Positions 1 through 7,370 of a stretch of 29,824 nucleotides of DNA are shown here, piece by piece; position 1 is the first letter of the stretch, and every line of letters starts with the position of its first letter. A program made the position numbers and the translations under genes. The notes under the pieces were generated by a model, which worked only from the letters and a program-made list of their open reading frames with translations, searched no databases and was not told where the DNA came from. The stretch is from Aquificales bacterium. GTDB taxonomy: Bacteria; Aquificota; Aquificia; Aquificales; QOAS01. Location of the stretch: assembly GCA_027035985.1 (NCBI GenBank), contig JALVTI010000105.1, positions 2,434 to 32,257 on the forward strand, written 5' to 3'.

Positions 1-395
1 TCAAATTCGGTTTGGTTAACTATTTGTGCAATGTTTCTAACATATTCGTTGATTTGCTGTTGAGCCTGTTTTCTTTCTTCCTCTGTGTGTGCGTTTGCAG
101 CTTCAACAATTTTATCCTTGATTTTTACCAAGATGTCGTAAATTCTTCCGAGGGCATCGTCAACAACCCTGGTAGCTGCCAATCCGTATTGAGCGTTTTG
201 GGTTCCCCTTTCAAGACCTACATAAGTTTGTTTTAGATTGTCGGCAATGAATAGGTCGGTTGCGTCATCGGCAGCCCTAACAATTCTTAGACCGGTAGAT
301 AGCTCTTGTTCTATCTTGGAAAGTTTGGCTTTGTTAAAGTTGAGATTAGTCAATGCTAAATCCGCATCATAATTGTTTCTAATTCTGAAAGCCAT
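1..395 (-). CDS. fliC: Flagellin, N-terminal part (runs off the left edge)
   Basis: The reverse strand encodes about 131 residues beginning MAFRIRNNYDADLALTNLN, and the gene continues past base 1. Around residues 33-51 it has the hallmark flagellin D0/D1 signature (LSTGLRIVRAADDATDLFIA), followed by heptad-rich helix typical of the D1 core. Flagellins polymerise outside the cell into the flagellar filament after export by the flagellar type III apparatus. The start is fixed by GGAGGG seven bases upstream and by the family N-terminus. A sigma-28-like promoter lies about 35-60 bases upstream. The hook-associated protein FlgL shares this N-terminal fold, but the start and the promoter class fit flagellin better. 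The variable centre and C-terminus are outside the window. Confidence 0.88.
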   Translation of the reverse strand, partial: MAFRIRNNYDADLALTNLNFNKAKLSKIEQELSTGLRIVRAADDATDLFIADNLKQTYVGLERGTQNAQYGLAATRVVDDALGRIYDILVKIKDKIVEAANAHTEEERKQAQQQINEYVRNIAQIVNQTEF

Positions 396-428
396 CTCTT
401 TACCCTCCTTTTAGAGGTTTTGTTCTAT

Positions 429-455
429 ATATCGGAAATTGGCAAGATTTTTTTA
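429..455 (-). promoter_or_regulatory. Sigma-28 (FliA)-type promoter of the flagellin gene
   Basis: Read on the minus strand, TAAAAAAA is followed by 11 bases and then TCCGATAT. The known FliA consensus is TAAAGTTT-N11-GCCGATAA, so the spacing is exact and the core TAAA and CCGATA are kept. It points at the flagellin gene and predicts a 5' leader of about 25 bases carrying the GGAGGG ribosome site. The match is by eye, but position and gene class agree. Confidence 0.7.
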
Positions 456-490
456 CCCCTCCTTTACCCGAAAGAGGACAATGTTTCCTT

Positions 491-874
491 ATGAAGTTTC
501 CCAAGGAACTCTTTGAGGAACCCAAATTGGTAGTTATTCCTATAGTGGACGTCCTATTAGCGGTCTTCCTCTTCTTGGCTATCATGGCCTTTAAAACACC
601 TTTTGTGTCGGTATTTGTCCAACTACCAAAGGGGGAGGGAAAGGAAGCCAATTTAAAGGTTCTTTCGGTGGTCATCGATAGAAACGGAAAAATCGTTATA
701 GGAAACAAGGTCGTCGATATATACCAATTGGTGAAAATCCTTAAAAGTAAAAAACCTTTCGTGGTCAACGTTATGGCGGACAAAGATACCCCTTACAGGT
801 ATGTGGCAAAGGTTCTCTCCACCCTTCAAAGTTTGGGAATCACCAACGTAAATCTCATTCTGAAAAGGAGATAA
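491..874 (+). CDS. ExbD/TolR-family energy-transducing membrane protein
   Basis: The 127-residue protein has one N-terminal transmembrane helix (about residues 13-33) with the family's conserved Asp inside it (D20 in PIVDVLLAVFLFLA). A periplasmic domain follows, ending in the typical ADKDTPYRYVAKVL...LGITNVNLI pattern. ExbD/TolR proteins work with ExbB/TolQ to harvest proton motive force for TonB-dependent uptake or Tol envelope functions. No exbB, tolQ or tonB lies next to it, so the partner must be elsewhere, and whether it serves Ton or Tol is open. AGAGGA lies about 13 bases before the ATG; another ATG at 481 is in a different frame. It is divergent from the flagellin gene. Confidence 0.85.
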   Translation: MKFPKELFEEPKLVVIPIVDVLLAVFLFLAIMAFKTPFVSVFVQLPKGEGKEANLKVLSVVIDRNGKIVIGNKVVDIYQLVKILKSKKPFVVNVMADKDTPYRYVAKVLSTLQSLGITNVNLILKRR

Positions 875-1016
875 ATCCTCTTCCTTAGACTTTCTTTCAT
901 GTTTTACCCTCTAAGATGGTTAAAAGTGTTTCCCCACCAAGCGGTTTTTGAAGTTTTAAAACAAACCCTTTAGAGGTTTTCAGACCCAAAATATCCCCTT
1001 AAAGGAGGCGGTTGTC

Positions 1017-2147
1017 ATGTCAGTTTTAATGGGTATCTCCAAAGCGGGTTTAAAGCCTTCGGGAAGGGAAGACCTATTGGTGGTATACTTCGAAAAACCC
1101 CTTCCCGTTTCTGCGGTCTATACGAAAAACTACTTTAAGGCGGCACCCGTTATCCACTCCCAAAACCTCACCGATAGGAGAAAAGAATTCCGCGCCTTTG
1201 TGGTGAATAGCGGAAACGCCAACTGCGGAACGGGCGAGGAGGGTCTGCGCCACGCCGAGCTGATGGCGGAAAGGGTCGCAAAAAACCTAAACCTAAAGAG
1301 GGAAGAGGTTTTGGTCTTCTCCACCGGGATTATAGGTGTTCCCCTACCCATAGATAGGGTGTTGGAGGCTATAGACACCGCCTGCGGGAATTTGGAACCT
1401 CTCGACCTAAAGAGGGCTTCGGAGGCTATATCGACCACCGATAGGTTTCCCAAATACGCCCGAGAAAAATACGCCTTCGGTTTCGGAAAGGGCGCGGGGA
1501 TGATACACCCCAATATGGCAACTATGCTCGCCTACGTCTTTACACCCGCAAAGCTGGACTACGAAGAGCTTAGAAAGATACACCTAGAAGTGAACGAAAA
1601 GACCTTTAACTCCATAACGGTCGACGGTTGCACCTCCACCAACGACAGCTTTCTCCTAATCTCCCTAAACGAGGAGGAAATCCCCGCTTCGCGGGTAAAG
1701 GAAGATGTCTTTAAGGTTTCCCAAAAAATCGCCAAGCTTATCGTAGCCGACGGCGAGGGCGCCACCAAGGTTGGCATAGTTCGGGTAATAAACGCCCTCC
1801 ACCGCGAAAAGGCTAAGGCTATAGCGGAAAAGGTCGCCGTTTCCGAGTTGGTAAAGACCGCCCTCTTCGGTTGCGACCCTAATTGGGGACGTATAGCGGC
1901 GGCGGCGGGGAGCGTCCCCGACTACCCAATAAATCCCAACTCCCTAAGTATCTATATAGGTGAATACAAACTCCTCGAAAGGGGAACCCCGACCGATGTA
2001 AACCTCGAAGAGGTCGCCAAGTATATGAGGGAACACAAAGAGGTCTTAATAACGGTAGACCTCGGAGAGGGCAACGCCGATTGGACTTATTACACCTCCG
2101 ACCTAACCTACGACTATGTTAAATTAAACGCCGAATACACCACCTAA
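1017..2147 (+). CDS. argJ: Glutamate N-acetyltransferase / amino-acid acetyltransferase
   Basis: This 376-residue ArgJ family enzyme moves the acetyl group from N-acetylornithine to glutamate in the cyclic arginine pathway, and some members also use acetyl-CoA. Visible signatures are NSGNANCGTG (residues 64-73), the self-cleavage region GMIHPNMATML with the expected cut between A168 and the nucleophile T169, and GCDPNWGRIAAAAG near the C-terminus. The chain should therefore split into alpha and beta subunits. The N-terminus is about ten residues shorter than usual, but AAGGAGG sits well placed before the ATG. No other arginine gene is adjacent. A 14-bp palindrome overlaps its stop codon. The sequence alone does not say whether the enzyme is mono- or bifunctional. 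Confidence 0.95.
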   Translation: MSVLMGISKAGLKPSGREDLLVVYFEKPLPVSAVYTKNYFKAAPVIHSQNLTDRRKEFRAFVVNSGNANCGTGEEGLRHAELMAERVAKNLNLKREEVLVFSTGIIGVPLPIDRVLEAIDTACGNLEPLDLKRASEAISTTDRFPKYAREKYAFGFGKGAGMIHPNMATMLAYVFTPAKLDYEELRKIHLEVNEKTFNSITVDGCTSTNDSFLLISLNEEEIPASRVKEDVFKVSQKIAKLIVADGEGATKVGIVRVINALHREKAKAIAEKVAVSELVKTALFGCDPNWGRIAAAAGSVPDYPINPNSLSIYIGEYKLLERGTPTDVNLEEVAKYMREHKEVLITVDLGEGNADWTYYTSDLTYDYVKLNAEYTT

Positions 2148-2158
2148 CAAATTTGTTA
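2145..2158. repeat. 14-bp perfect palindrome between argJ and the porin gene
   Basis: TAACAAATTTGTTA is perfectly self-complementary and begins on the argJ stop codon, about 70 bases before the porin start. Such a site could bind a dimeric regulator of the porin gene. No regulator family was recognised from it. Confidence 0.5.
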
Positions 2159-2190
2159 ACCTTTTGTCGACTTTTAATATTTTTTTCTTT

Positions 2191-2213
2191 TCGCCAATAC
2201 GGGGTTTTGGCGA
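2191..2213 (+). promoter_or_regulatory. Hairpin in the porin 5' region
   Basis: TCGCCAA (2191-2197) and TTGGCGA (2207-2213) form a perfect 7-bp stem with a 9-base loop, directly after a T-rich run and 16 bases before the porin ATG. The T-run precedes the stem on the + strand, so it does not look like a terminator for argJ. It may be a leader structure or an operator. Confidence 0.4.
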
Positions 2214-2229
2214 TATTAGTTAAACTGCT

Positions 2230-3276
2230 ATGGGGAAAGTAAAAACTTTAGCAGCGGCAGGTTTGATAGGTATTTCGGGGCTAGCCAATGCGGGTAGTCT
2301 CGAGGAATTGAAACAGCTTCTCAATAGCAAAAATGTAAATATCGAAATTGCCGTTACCGGAGATTACCTCTACACCGCTGACAGAAAAGACAGCATTAAT
2401 AACTCCACCGGCTACGAAGACCAATTCGGTTACAACGCATATGTTGGTATCTTCAAAGAAGCTACTCAAAATGACCCTATAGGCTTCGGTCTGAGCTTCG
2501 CCAACACTTGGACTCCTGTTGTGGGTCAGGAGCCTCTACCTTCCAATAGTAATCAAGTAGATATCGATGAAGCCTATATCGAAGCCAAAACCGGTATGCT
2601 AACCATCACCGCCGGTAGGATACTCACCAACGTAGGTGGTGAAGCCCCCTATACTTGGCAGAATGTGAACATTCAAAGGGGTCTGCTTTGGAGCGCTGAA
2701 CCTGTTTTCTACAACGGTGTCAGGGTATCCACTAAAATTGACAACTTCAATGTTTATGCCGGTGTAAACGATGCCGACACTTCCGACGGAAAAATGGCTC
2801 TCGAAGCAGGTGTAGCTACCTCCTTCCAAAACATCGATGCGGCTCTCAACGTTTTCATTCCCGATAAAACCGATGAAAACAATACCCGCGTTTACAACCT
2901 AACGCTAAATCTCAACTACTTCGAAAAACTACCCCTAACCTTCTATGTAGACTATCTTGACAAACCCACCAATGGAAGCCACGTAAACGGTTGGGGAGCC
3001 GCCCTATTGGGAGCTTATAAAGTCAATAACAACATCTCTATTGGTGGAAGAATCGAATACGTTAACAACGACGGTGACGGCGCCGCCTACAACATTGGAA
3101 AAGGAAACAGCGCTTGGACTTTGACCGTAACTCCCAAATATCAGCTCAACAAATATCTCTATATCAGGGGTGAGGCTTCCTACGTTAAGTTGGCTAACGA
3201 CTACTACAAGAAGGATACCAACAGTCTAAAGGACAATGAAATTAGGCTTGGTGCCGAAATAGGTTTCGTTTTCTAA
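2230..3276 (+). CDS. Outer-membrane porin-like beta-barrel protein
   Basis: The 348-residue protein starts with a short signal peptide (MGKVKTLAAAGLIGISGLANA, cleavage expected after ANA at residue 22). It continues with alternating amphipathic strands rich in Tyr, Asn, Gly and Asp, and ends in Phe (EIGFVF), the usual C-terminal signature for insertion by the BAM machinery. This is the build of a general or substrate-specific porin. An in-frame TAA at 2221 forces a start at 2230, yet no Shine-Dalgarno sequence precedes it, so the mRNA may be leaderless or nearly so. Codon use is smoother than in the neighbours, as expected for a highly expressed protein. The substrate is unknown. Confidence 0.82.
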   Translation: MGKVKTLAAAGLIGISGLANAGSLEELKQLLNSKNVNIEIAVTGDYLYTADRKDSINNSTGYEDQFGYNAYVGIFKEATQNDPIGFGLSFANTWTPVVGQEPLPSNSNQVDIDEAYIEAKTGMLTITAGRILTNVGGEAPYTWQNVNIQRGLLWSAEPVFYNGVRVSTKIDNFNVYAGVNDADTSDGKMALEAGVATSFQNIDAALNVFIPDKTDENNTRVYNLTLNLNYFEKLPLTFYVDYLDKPTNGSHVNGWGAALLGAYKVNNNISIGGRIEYVNNDGDGAAYNIGKGNSAWTLTVTPKYQLNKYLYIRGEASYVKLANDYYKKDTNSLKDNEIRLGAEIGFVF

Positions 3277-3327
3277 TTTCTAATCCTTCTTATAATTTTT
3301 CCCCAAGACTGGGCGGAGGTTCTTGCC

Positions 3328-3666
3328 ATGAAAAAAATAGAAGCTATCATCAAACCCTTTAAGCTCGAAGAGGTCAAGGACGCCCTAATCAAACTCGGTA
3401 TCGGCGGTATGACCGTTTCCGAGGTTAGGGGTTTCGGTCAGCAAAAGGGTGAGACCGAAATATACAGGGGAACCGAATACGTGGTCGACTTCCTACCCAA
3501 GATAAAAATAGAGGTTGTCGTAAAGGACGAGGACGCCGAAAAGGTTATCGAAACCATAGCCAACACCGCCCGCACCGGTAGGGTTGGCGACGGAAAAATC
3601 TTTGTTATACCCGTCGAGGATGTGATAAGGATAAGAACCGGCGAAAGGGGAGAAAAGGCTGTTTAA
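3328..3666 (+). CDS. glnB: Nitrogen regulatory protein PII
   Basis: This 112-residue PII signal protein is a trimer that senses 2-oxoglutarate and ATP/ADP and controls targets such as glutamine synthetase regulation or ammonium transport. The T-loop is complete, with Tyr51 (GTEYVVDFLP), the site uridylylated by GlnD in many bacteria. The B-loop TGRVGDGKIFV and the C-terminal IRTGERGEKAV are standard. CGGAGG lies nine bases before the ATG. The usual partners glnA and amtB are absent here, so GlnB and GlnK cannot be told apart by context. It follows the porin by 51 bases on the same strand. Confidence 0.96.
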   Translation: MKKIEAIIKPFKLEEVKDALIKLGIGGMTVSEVRGFGQQKGETEIYRGTEYVVDFLPKIKIEVVVKDEDAEKVIETIANTARTGRVGDGKIFVIPVEDVIRIRTGERGEKAV

Positions 3667-3687
3667 TCCCCCTTTGGTTTTTTTCTT

Positions 3688-4521
3688 TCAAAAACCTTCC
3701 CTTGCGGGTGCTATTTTTTCCAGTTCCTCTAAGAGGGTTAAAGCCCTTCCGACCGAATTCCCGTCGTAGGTGCGGTTTAAAACATCTCTAACCATTTCGA
3801 GGAGCTTGTCGCCCTCTTTCCTCTCGGAGGTGACAACGTCGTTTTCAACCCTCCTTTCGTTTAGAAAGTCGAGAATCACCTCCCCCTTGTCGGTCTTTAA
3901 AATCCACTCCCTCCTAACGGGGGTGTGGTTCCAGGCAACCTTTAGCGTAAAGGGAATACTTCTTTTTACCTCTCCCTTTAGGGTGTAGAGGTATTCGCCC
4001 TCCCTCTCGGCGGAAAGAACGTTTATTTCACCAAACAGGTATAGGAGTAGGTAGAGGTCGTGCCAAGCCAAGTCCCAGAGGGGGTTTATATAACCTCTAC
4101 CCCTATTGAGGCGGAATATTTCGATTTTCTCCACCGAGAGGTCTTTCAAATTTAGACCCCTAACGGCGTAGGAATACCGTTCTATCTCCGACACCGCGAG
4201 GTTTTTCCCTCCGAACTCCCCCACGAGGTCGGCAAATTCTTTATAGGAAAGAGCGGGGGGTTTTTCCAAAAATACATAACTCCTCTTTTGGAGGAAGTGT
4301 TTGGCTATCGTCGGGTGGTGTTTCGGGTTTACCATAACGAAAACGGTGTCGGGTTTTTCTTCCACTTCCCCGTAGAGGCAATAAAAGGTGTAATTCCTAA
4401 ACTCCCTTTGGAGTTCGGGATTTATATCGCACAGGGAGGGTTTCAAACCGAGTTGTTCGAACTTGGAGAGGTATTTCCTCCCCATATTTCCGAGCCCGAC
4501 GAGGAGAACGGAATGCTGCAT
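3688..4521 (-). CDS. Gfo/Idh/MocA-family NAD(P)-dependent oxidoreductase
   Basis: The 277-residue protein begins with a Rossmann nucleotide-binding motif (VGLGNMG, residues 8-14). It has the family's EKPP (lysine in the catalytic pocket, about residues 91-94) and a WHDLYLLLYL segment corresponding to the usual catalytic His region. Members oxidise or reduce sugars, cyclitols or related polyols with NAD(P); the substrate cannot be read from the sequence. At 277 residues it is shorter than the typical 330-380, so the C-terminal sheet domain is compact. It starts 17 bases after feoA and probably shares its mRNA. It ends 21 bases from the convergent glnB. Confidence 0.82.
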   Translation of the reverse strand: MQHSVLLVGLGNMGRKYLSKFEQLGLKPSLCDINPELQREFRNYTFYCLYGEVEEKPDTVFVMVNPKHHPTIAKHFLQKRSYVFLEKPPALSYKEFADLVGEFGGKNLAVSEIERYSYAVRGLNLKDLSVEKIEIFRLNRGRGYINPLWDLAWHDLYLLLYLFGEINVLSAEREGEYLYTLKGEVKRSIPFTLKVAWNHTPVRREWILKTDKGEVILDFLNERRVENDVVTSERKEGDKLLEMVRDVLNRTYDGNSVGRALTLLEELEKIAPAREGF

Positions 4522-4538
4522 AACCTCATAAAGGATAG

Positions 4539-4769
4539 TTATTCGAGCTCCTCTACGAGTATCTTTTCCGCCTGACCCCTCCCTATGCCGATTTTTCTAC
4601 CCATTACCTCCACCAAAAGGGGACCCCACCGGTTTTGTAAAACCGTGAGTGTCTGACCCGTCGTTATACCCAACCCCGCCAGCCTCGACTTTAGCATCCT
4701 ACCTGCGGAGCATCCTACAACCTTAACCCTCTTCCCCTCCGGGACTTCGCTAAGAGGTTTTACACCCAT
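4539..4769 (-). CDS. feoA: FeoA-like SH3-fold protein
   Basis: This 76-residue protein has the whole FeoA pattern: LSEVPEGKRVKVVG at the N-terminus, RLAGLGITTGQTLTVLQN in the middle, and a final hydrophobic strand. FeoA is a small cytosolic partner of the FeoB ferrous-iron transporter; the same fold is found at the C-terminus of DtxR-type regulators. No feoB is adjacent, and the next gene is an oxidoreductase, so a direct role in iron uptake is an assumption. AGGGGG abuts the ATG, an unusually short spacing, but no better in-frame start exists. Confidence 0.85.
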   Translation of the reverse strand: MGVKPLSEVPEGKRVKVVGCSAGRMLKSRLAGLGITTGQTLTVLQNRWGPLLVEVMGRKIGIGRGQAEKILVEELE

Positions 4770-4818
4770 CCCCCTTAAAGATATAGATATTGAGACAAAA
4801 TTTCAACAAGGGTTATTG

Positions 4819-4842
4819 CCCGCGGAGCGGGGACTTTATAAT
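4819..4842 (+). promoter_or_regulatory. Possible promoter (TATAAT) and small hairpin before the RAMP-like gene
   Basis: A perfect -10 hexamer TATAAT lies at 4837-4842, 48 bases before the ATG at 4891. Just upstream CCCGC-GGA-GCGGG (4819-4831) forms a small inverted repeat in the spacer/-35 zone. A -35 box is weak (TTATTG at 4813, 18-base spacer). The inverted repeat could be an operator; this is inference. Confidence 0.4.
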
Positions 4843-4890
4843 TAAAAACTAAATTGATTTGCGTAAAAAATTGTAAAGGAGGCGAACGCT

Positions 4891-5619
4891 ATGAAACTGC
4901 TAACCTGGACGCCGATAATATTTTCCCGCAAGGGCTTTTTAAGGGATGAGGAAAACAAACCCTACCTACCGCGGAACGTCTTCGAGGAGGCGATAACCTC
5001 GGCGGTAATCTTCTACTACATCAAAAAGGACAAGCAGTTGGAAAACAGGGTTAAAAAATACCTAACCACCAAAGGTCTGAAGCTCGATGAAATCGCCAAA
5101 GATGTCAAAAAAATGGTTCTCGAGAAATACCCCGTAATGGACGAATTGGAAATACCCGAAAGGGTTTACCTCCCCGAGGAGAAAATCCGCAAGGAGTATG
5201 TCGAGATATTCGACCTGAAGGAGAAAATCGACGTAGGCGGGTTTAAAACGGAGGTCTTCAAGGGAACCGTTGAGGTCGAAATTAACAGCCCCCATATAGA
5301 GAAGCTAAAAGCCGCCTGCCACTCCTACGCCGAGGCTCTCGCGAGGATGGAGAAGGACCTCCTCGAAGATCACCCCTTGGCGGAGCTCTTTTATAACGAA
5401 CTCCTAAACGAGTTAAAACACTGGGAGATACCCCTAAGGCTCGGTATGTGGACCGAAGTCCACTTCAAGGGTGATTTACTCTTCTTCTGGAGGATAAAGG
5501 AGGTTAGGAATTTCCTCCTAAAGGAACTGGGAATAGATATAAGACCCCGTTACGTTCTCTACCTACCCAAGGAGAGGGCTACCACCGGTTGGTGCGAACT
5601 AAAAAGGGAGACCGATTGA
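4891..5619 (+). CDS. Orphan RAMP-like protein, resembling CRISPR Csm5
   Basis: The 242-residue protein is not a common housekeeping family. Residues 23-46 (KPYLPRNVFEEAITSAVIFYY...) align by eye with the RAMP segment of Csm5/Csm3 proteins (KPYIPGSSLKGAIRTALL), but the glycine/serine turn is replaced by RNVFE. Residues 182-198 (LRLGMWTEVHFKGDLLF) recall the Csm5 pattern RLGFGTGWLSKT, and the C-terminal TTGWCELK (231-238) recalls its final GW-x-L. Csm5 normally caps the type III-A interference complex and binds crRNA ends. Here no cas gene or repeat array is nearby; trpF follows by 29 bases. AAAGGAGG eight bases before the ATG indicates good translation, and base composition matches the neighbours. 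It may be a domesticated or degenerate RAMP. Family assignment is moderate, function unknown. Confidence 0.5.
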   Translation: MKLLTWTPIIFSRKGFLRDEENKPYLPRNVFEEAITSAVIFYYIKKDKQLENRVKKYLTTKGLKLDEIAKDVKKMVLEKYPVMDELEIPERVYLPEEKIRKEYVEIFDLKEKIDVGGFKTEVFKGTVEVEINSPHIEKLKAACHSYAEALARMEKDLLEDHPLAELFYNELLNELKHWEIPLRLGMWTEVHFKGDLLFFWRIKEVRNFLLKELGIDIRPRYVLYLPKERATTGWCELKRETD

Positions 5620-5648
5620 GGTTTCGGAGAAAATAGGGAGTCCCTTCC

Positions 5649-6278
5649 ATGGTTAGGGTAAAGATTTGCGGGATAACCAACCTCGAGGACGCCGCCGAGG
5701 CGGTAAAGTCGGGAGCCGACTACCTCGGTTTTATCCTCTACCCCAAATCCCCCCGCTACGTAAAGCCGGAGAAGGTAGCCGACATTATAGGAAACCTCCC
5801 CGAAGGGGATAGGGTCAAAAAGGTCGCCGTTGTCGTAAACGAGCCACCGGAAAGACTTATTGAGCTATTCGACTACGGTTTTGACCTCATTCAACTCCAC
5901 GGCGACGAAACCCCGGAGGTTCTCAACTTCCTTCCACCGGAGCAGGTTATAAAGGTTTTCCGCGTAAGGGATAGCTTCGACCCCAACCTCCTAAAGGAGT
6001 GGGAAGGGGTTTACGCCTTTTTGCTCGACACCTACAAAAGGGGTGCCTACGGCGGAACCGGGGAGACCTTCGATTGGAATATAGCGAAAGACCTCGTTGG
6101 GAAGGGTTATAGGATTTTCCTCTCCGGGGGACTGAATCCCGAAAATGTCCGCGAGGCGGTTTGCGAGGTAAAACCTTACGCGGTGGACGTTTCGAGCGGT
6201 GTCGAACTCCGAAAGGGAAAGAAAGATTTAAAAAAACTCAAGGAGTTTATAGAGAGGGCTAAATCCTCAAAATGTTGA
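5649..6278 (+). CDS. trpF: Phosphoribosylanthranilate isomerase
   Basis: TrpF catalyses the Amadori rearrangement of N-(5'-phosphoribosyl)anthranilate in tryptophan synthesis. The 209-residue TIM barrel has the general-base Cys7 in VKICGIT and the general-acid Asp127 in LLDTYKRGAYGGTG. The C-terminal phosphate-binding loops are FLSGGLNPENV and DVSSGVE. Length and both catalytic residues match the family. It stands apart from other trp genes and follows the RAMP-like gene closely, probably in one transcript, with AGGGAG about eight bases before the ATG. Its last 12 bases overlap the 3' end of the convergent gene. Confidence 0.97.
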   Translation: MVRVKICGITNLEDAAEAVKSGADYLGFILYPKSPRYVKPEKVADIIGNLPEGDRVKKVAVVVNEPPERLIELFDYGFDLIQLHGDETPEVLNFLPPEQVIKVFRVRDSFDPNLLKEWEGVYAFLLDTYKRGAYGGTGETFDWNIAKDLVGKGYRIFLSGGLNPENVREAVCEVKPYAVDVSSGVELRKGKKDLKKLKEFIERAKSSKC

Positions 6279-7328
6279 GATTTTTATATCGAAAAACCTA
6301 TCGATGGTTTCCCCCAATTCTTTATCCGTTTTAGCCATAGAGAGTAATAGAAATACGGCGGTAAGCTGGTGGATATTAAAGCCGTTTTTGTTGTCTATTT
6401 CGACCTTCAAACCCTGGGCTTTACCCTCGGCTATATCCAAAAGGGAACGGGCGAGGGTTCCCATAGTTCCGTTCAATTGAGAGAGCGTTTTCAAATCTCC
6501 GATAAGCTCCCTATCCCCGAAAATAAACTTTTTGGCGGGTTCTTCCAACTCGAACCGCAAAACCAACTTTTTGGGAACTACGGAAAAGATGGCGGAGTTT
6601 TTATCCAAATTAAACCTTTCTCCCAAGGTTGCCCTATCTATCGCCCGACGGATTTCATCCACCGCTTGGGGGGTTAGGTTTTCCACAAGAAGGGTTAGCT
6701 TTAACTCTCCCCCACCCTCAAAGTAGCCGCCCAAAAATACCTCTCCCCTCTTGTTGGTTAAATCCGCATACCCCACACTCTCCAAGGAAAGGTAGTGATA
6801 CAAACTGTCGAGGGATGGGATTTTTACAAAACCTTTTACGGTTGCCAATCCGTAATCTTTCCCGTAGTAGGCGGATACATAGAGGTGGGGAATGATATAA
6901 CCCACCTCCTTAGGGCTTTTCCTATTTTCTATCCCTTCAAAGGTAATGATTAGACTGTCCTTGTCCGCTATATAGGTTATTTCTCTTATCTCTCCCTCAC
7001 CTCTCGGACGGATTTCGCGTATATCCTCCGCTTCTACCCAGTGGGGGTAGTCGATGAGATTGGAAATCTTTAGCTGGGAGATTTTTACGGCTCCTAAGGT
7101 GCCGTTGTAAATAACACCCTTTAGGAGGGAATAACACCTTTCTACCACCTTTTGGTGTATCGATAAACTTCCCTCTCCCAAAGATAGGGACAAACCTCTT
7201 TCGAAACCCTTTAAAAACAGTTCCACCCTTGGGGGAAGGTTTGTTCCGCTATCCACTTGAGGGGGAGAGGAAAAAACCAAACCCCCAAAGAGGAAAATAC
7301 CGAATGCCAACTTTGAAAGGAATTTCAT
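6267..7328 (-). CDS. Exported protein of unknown function
   Basis: The 353-residue protein starts with a clear Sec signal peptide (MKFLSKLAFGIFLFGGLVFSS). No lipobox cysteine follows, so it should be periplasmic or loosely outer-membrane associated. The rest alternates predicted beta segments and amphipathic helices, with repeated patterns of the type VKISQLKISNL, LKLTLLVENLTPQAVDEI and LVLRFELEEPA. These remind one of DUF945/AsmA-like periplasmic proteins, but I cannot assign a family. It is divergent from a methyltransferase gene, only 42 bases away, and overlaps trpF tail to tail. Confidence 0.75.
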   Translation of the reverse strand: MKFLSKLAFGIFLFGGLVFSSPPQVDSGTNLPPRVELFLKGFERGLSLSLGEGSLSIHQKVVERCYSLLKGVIYNGTLGAVKISQLKISNLIDYPHWVEAEDIREIRPRGEGEIREITYIADKDSLIITFEGIENRKSPKEVGYIIPHLYVSAYYGKDYGLATVKGFVKIPSLDSLYHYLSLESVGYADLTNKRGEVFLGGYFEGGGELKLTLLVENLTPQAVDEIRRAIDRATLGERFNLDKNSAIFSVVPKKLVLRFELEEPAKKFIFGDRELIGDLKTLSQLNGTMGTLARSLLDIAEGKAQGLKVEIDNKNGFNIHQLTAVFLLLSMAKTDKELGETIDRFFDIKISTF

Positions 7329-7370
7329 GACAAAAATCAGTTTAACCTCCGCAAGATACTATTTCCATCT

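Noticed and set aside
4891..5619. A complete CRISPR-Cas locus
   Set aside because: Only one RAMP-like gene is present; I saw no regularly spaced repeats and no cas1, cas2, cas10 or cas7 genes anywhere in the window.
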